Shown: in pieces, positions 14,688-15,976 of the stretch
Layout of the letters: the number at the start of each line of letters is the position of its first letter
Position numbering within the stretch: position 1 is the stretch's first letter
Source: Planctomycetota bacterium
Lineage (GTDB): Bacteria > Planctomycetota > PUPC01 > JACPCR01
NCBI GenBank assembly: GCA_030740295.1
Contig: JASLXP010000547.1
Span: forward strand, 1-15,976
Reading direction: 5' to 3'
Length of the DNA stretch: 15,976 bases
The notes under the pieces: generated by a model
The model's input: only the letters and a program-made list of their open reading frames with translations
Database searches by the model: none
What the model was told of the DNA's origin: nothing
Position numbers and translations under genes: made by a program

Positions 14688-15186
14688 GGCTCAGCTCCCT
14701 CTTTGGAATGCGCAGGAAGAATCGGCAAAACAGAAGCATCAGCATGAACAGGGGCGCCGCCAGCGCGGAATAGGCAGCCTCGAGAAAGACCCCGGCCGCG
14801 ATCTCCAGCAGGCGATAATTGCCGAAGCTCAAAGCCTGACTGAGGGCGGCAGAGCCGTTGGCAACCACAACGCCCATGAACACGAGCCAGATGCGGGTCG
14901 ACCAGAGCTCCCGGTAAATATCTTTCCTCATTCGATGGATCAGAATGCCCACCAGCATGAAAGTGAGCGCATAGAGTCCGGGCGGGCCGGCGGAGCAGAT
15001 ATCCTTCCCGAGCCCGACGAACCAATACCTCAGCGGCCAAGCCCCGTCGTCGGAGTACAGCGCAAGGAACACGAGCAGCGCCATCAGCAGATCCGGCCGA
15101 GCGCCAAGGATCGGCAGAAAACCGAAGACACTGGTCTGCAGGAGCAGCCCCAGGAAAATGAAGAGTGCAATCGTTAACTGTGCCAC
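14677..15186 (-). CDS. mreD: Rod shape-determining protein MreD
   Basis: MreD is an inner-membrane component of the elongation complex. The 169 residues are close to the usual ~160, with about five hydrophobic segments. The N-terminus AQLTIALFIFLGLLLQTSVFGFLPILGARPDLLMALLVF is typical, with the conserved L-Q-(T/S)...G-x-x-P-D-L-L signature, followed by G-K-D...GLYALTFMLVGIL, also a family landmark. The start is GTG at 15186, without a visible Shine-Dalgarno; no better in-frame start is nearby. The end overlaps mrdA by 11 nt, so translational coupling is likely. Unusually, no mreC or mreB gene lies upstream: the next 451 bp hold no recognisable gene, so mreD appears to be the first gene of this transcription unit. 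Confidence 0.88.
   Translation of the reverse strand: MAQLTIALFIFLGLLLQTSVFGFLPILGARPDLLMALLVFLALYSDDGAWPLRYWFVGLGKDICSAGPPGLYALTFMLVGILIHRMRKDIYRELWSTRIWLVFMGVVVANGSAALSQALSFGNYRLLEIAAGVFLEAAYSALAAPLFMLMLLFCRFFLRIPKRELSRAI
14695..14700 (-). promoter_or_regulatory. Ribosome binding site of mrdA
   Basis: On the minus strand AGGGAG precedes the GTG start at 14687 by 7 nt. It lies within the 3' end of mreD and decides the GTG over the out-of-frame ATG at 14680. Confidence 0.7.
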
Positions 15187-15637
15187 GAGCTCGGAGAGGG
15201 AGCGCGAGTGTTGGAACGAATCAGAATGGAGAATGACGCCGCAAGGGGAGCGGCGATTGAGGCGGGCGGGTCGGTCTGCAGTGCCGCGGGGAACGACAAG
15301 TTTTGATTCTACGACTTAATGCCCGATGCTCCAGAGATTTTTTGGAGAAAGGTTTGATTCGTTCTGATGGTTGGAAGTACCTTTTGCATGAGGAAGATGT
15401 CGACCAAAGCTGACGCATAAGCGCATGAGAATTGAGAGAGGCTGCAAGAAGGAATTCGGCCCGGAGCCCGTCCCTGTCAGAGCTTTACTTCCAGCATGAA
15501 GCCGGCCGCCTGATGGTTGAAGTGCCCGCGTCTTGAAGCATGAATGGGTCCATGGCAGATGCAACTGAGTATTTCGAATGCAGGCATTGAGATAAGATTC
15601 GCAGCTCTGGTGAATTCATGGGCCCGCAGCAGTGCAG
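15187..15637. other. 451-bp divergent intergenic region without a recognisable gene
   Basis: No open frame here looks like a real protein on either strand, and no tRNA or rRNA is seen. It must contain the promoters for mreD (minus) and the glycosyltransferase gene (plus). A possible minus-strand -10 box, TAGAAT, lies at 15306-15311, but no good -35 was found. GAACGAATCA (15214-15223) and its exact reverse complement TGATTCGTTC (15355-15364) flank that site. CTCCA...TGGAG makes a small AT-centred dyad near 15330-15348. A small RNA cannot be excluded. Confidence 0.5.
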
Positions 15638-15976
15638 ATGTTCGAGACGCTCTCGGAAAGACAGAAACGGGTGGGGATGGCCGTTGCCATCTTTCTGCTG
15701 ACGTTCTTGCCCGTGTTGATGACAATCACATCGCCCGGGATTGCCTGGGATGAGGTCTTCTATCTTGGTGGCGGATACTCGTACGGCGAATGGTTTTCTC
15801 GAATAGGCATCGATGCATTTCAGGCCGATGTCATCCGGCATCACTGGCAGGTGAACCACGAACACCCGCCAGTGGCCAAGCTCATCGTCCGAATCTCGAT
15901 GAGCTTGTTTGGTACTCCCGACAACTTCGTGTTGCCCGCCCGGATCGGCATGGCATTCACCTTTGGTGTTCTGGTG
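15638..15976 (+). CDS. Glycosyltransferase of the PMT/ArnT (GT-C) type, 5' part only
   Basis: The ATG at 15638 opens a frame that runs off the window after 113 codons; a GTG at 15632 is an alternative start and neither has a clear Shine-Dalgarno. After a short charged N-terminus (MFETLSERQKR) comes one membrane span (~12-31), then SPGIAWDEVFYLGGGYSYGEWF with the acidic pair Asp38-Glu39 just after the first span, and the loop NHEHPPVAKLI (~73-83). This D-E plus H-P-P-x-x-K/W arrangement is the hallmark of protein mannosyltransferase and ArnT-like GT-C enzymes, which move a sugar from a polyprenyl or dolichyl phosphate carrier to an acceptor on the outer face of the membrane. The acceptor cannot be inferred. 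It is divergent from mreD. Confidence 0.8.
   Translation, partial: MFETLSERQKRVGMAVAIFLLTFLPVLMTITSPGIAWDEVFYLGGGYSYGEWFSRIGIDAFQADVIRHHWQVNHEHPPVAKLIVRISMSLFGTPDNFVLPARIGMAFTFGVLV

Noticed and set aside
15485..15865. A 126-residue minus-strand frame overlapping the start of the glycosyltransferase
   Set aside because: It has no domain character, and most of it is the complement of the clear PMT/ArnT-like coding sequence.
1..15976. Defence island, CRISPR array or prophage
   Set aside because: Apart from the TIR domain there is no nuclease, Cas, transposase, integrase or phage structural gene, and no spaced repeat array. The TIR gene alone does not justify calling a defence island.

Overview
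The window looks like part of the chromosome of an uncultivated, probably Gram-negative, environmental bacterium. It has moderately high GC, mostly weak Shine-Dalgarno sites, and a mixture of genes (a DUF6785-type membrane protein, a heparinase II/III-like lyase, a TIR-FHA-kinase fusion, a YfhO-like protein) that I associate with Planctomycetes/PVC, Hydrogenedentota or Sumerlaeota-type genomes. That assignment rests on gene content only and is tentative. No rRNA, tRNA, CRISPR array, transposase or phage gene was recognised.

Layout. Positions 1-381 hold the 3' end of an unidentified protein. Positions 590-2413 (+) encode a soluble TIR-FHA-Ser/Thr-kinase-like fusion in which the kinase HRD aspartate is Asn and the usual TIR catalytic Glu is Asp. 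Positions 2599-4242 (+) encode a ThDP-dependent 2-oxo acid decarboxylase with its catalytic residues intact. A convergent gap with a very long nested palindrome (4344-4427) separates it from a minus-strand pair, read from 8559 down to 4447: a heparinase II/III-like lyase without a signal peptide, then a DUF6785 polytopic membrane protein. A divergent gap with two short dyads (8649-8679) leads to a plus-strand YfhO-like GT-C membrane protein (8710-10860).

Positions 11012-15186 (-) are a cell-elongation cluster in the order mreD, mrdA (PBP2), rodA. mreD and mrdA overlap by 11 nt. The PBP2 is about 140 residues longer than usual in its non-catalytic pedestal, and no mreB or mreC lies directly upstream of mreD. 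Degenerate direct repeats occupy the mrdA-rodA junction, and an eight-copy heptamer array sits just past rodA. After 451 bp without a recognisable gene, a plus-strand glycosyltransferase of the PMT/ArnT type begins at 15638 and runs off the window.

How the genes fit together. mreD-mrdA-rodA make the lateral-wall peptidoglycan synthase module (RodA polymerises, PBP2 cross-links, MreD is a membrane partner). The two GT-C type proteins flanking it may act on envelope glycans. The lyase/DUF6785 pair suggests handling of acidic polysaccharide or its oligosaccharides. The best candidate for something undescribed is the TIR-FHA-pseudokinase protein, which reads as a phosphopeptide-binding signalling scaffold rather than a standard kinase.
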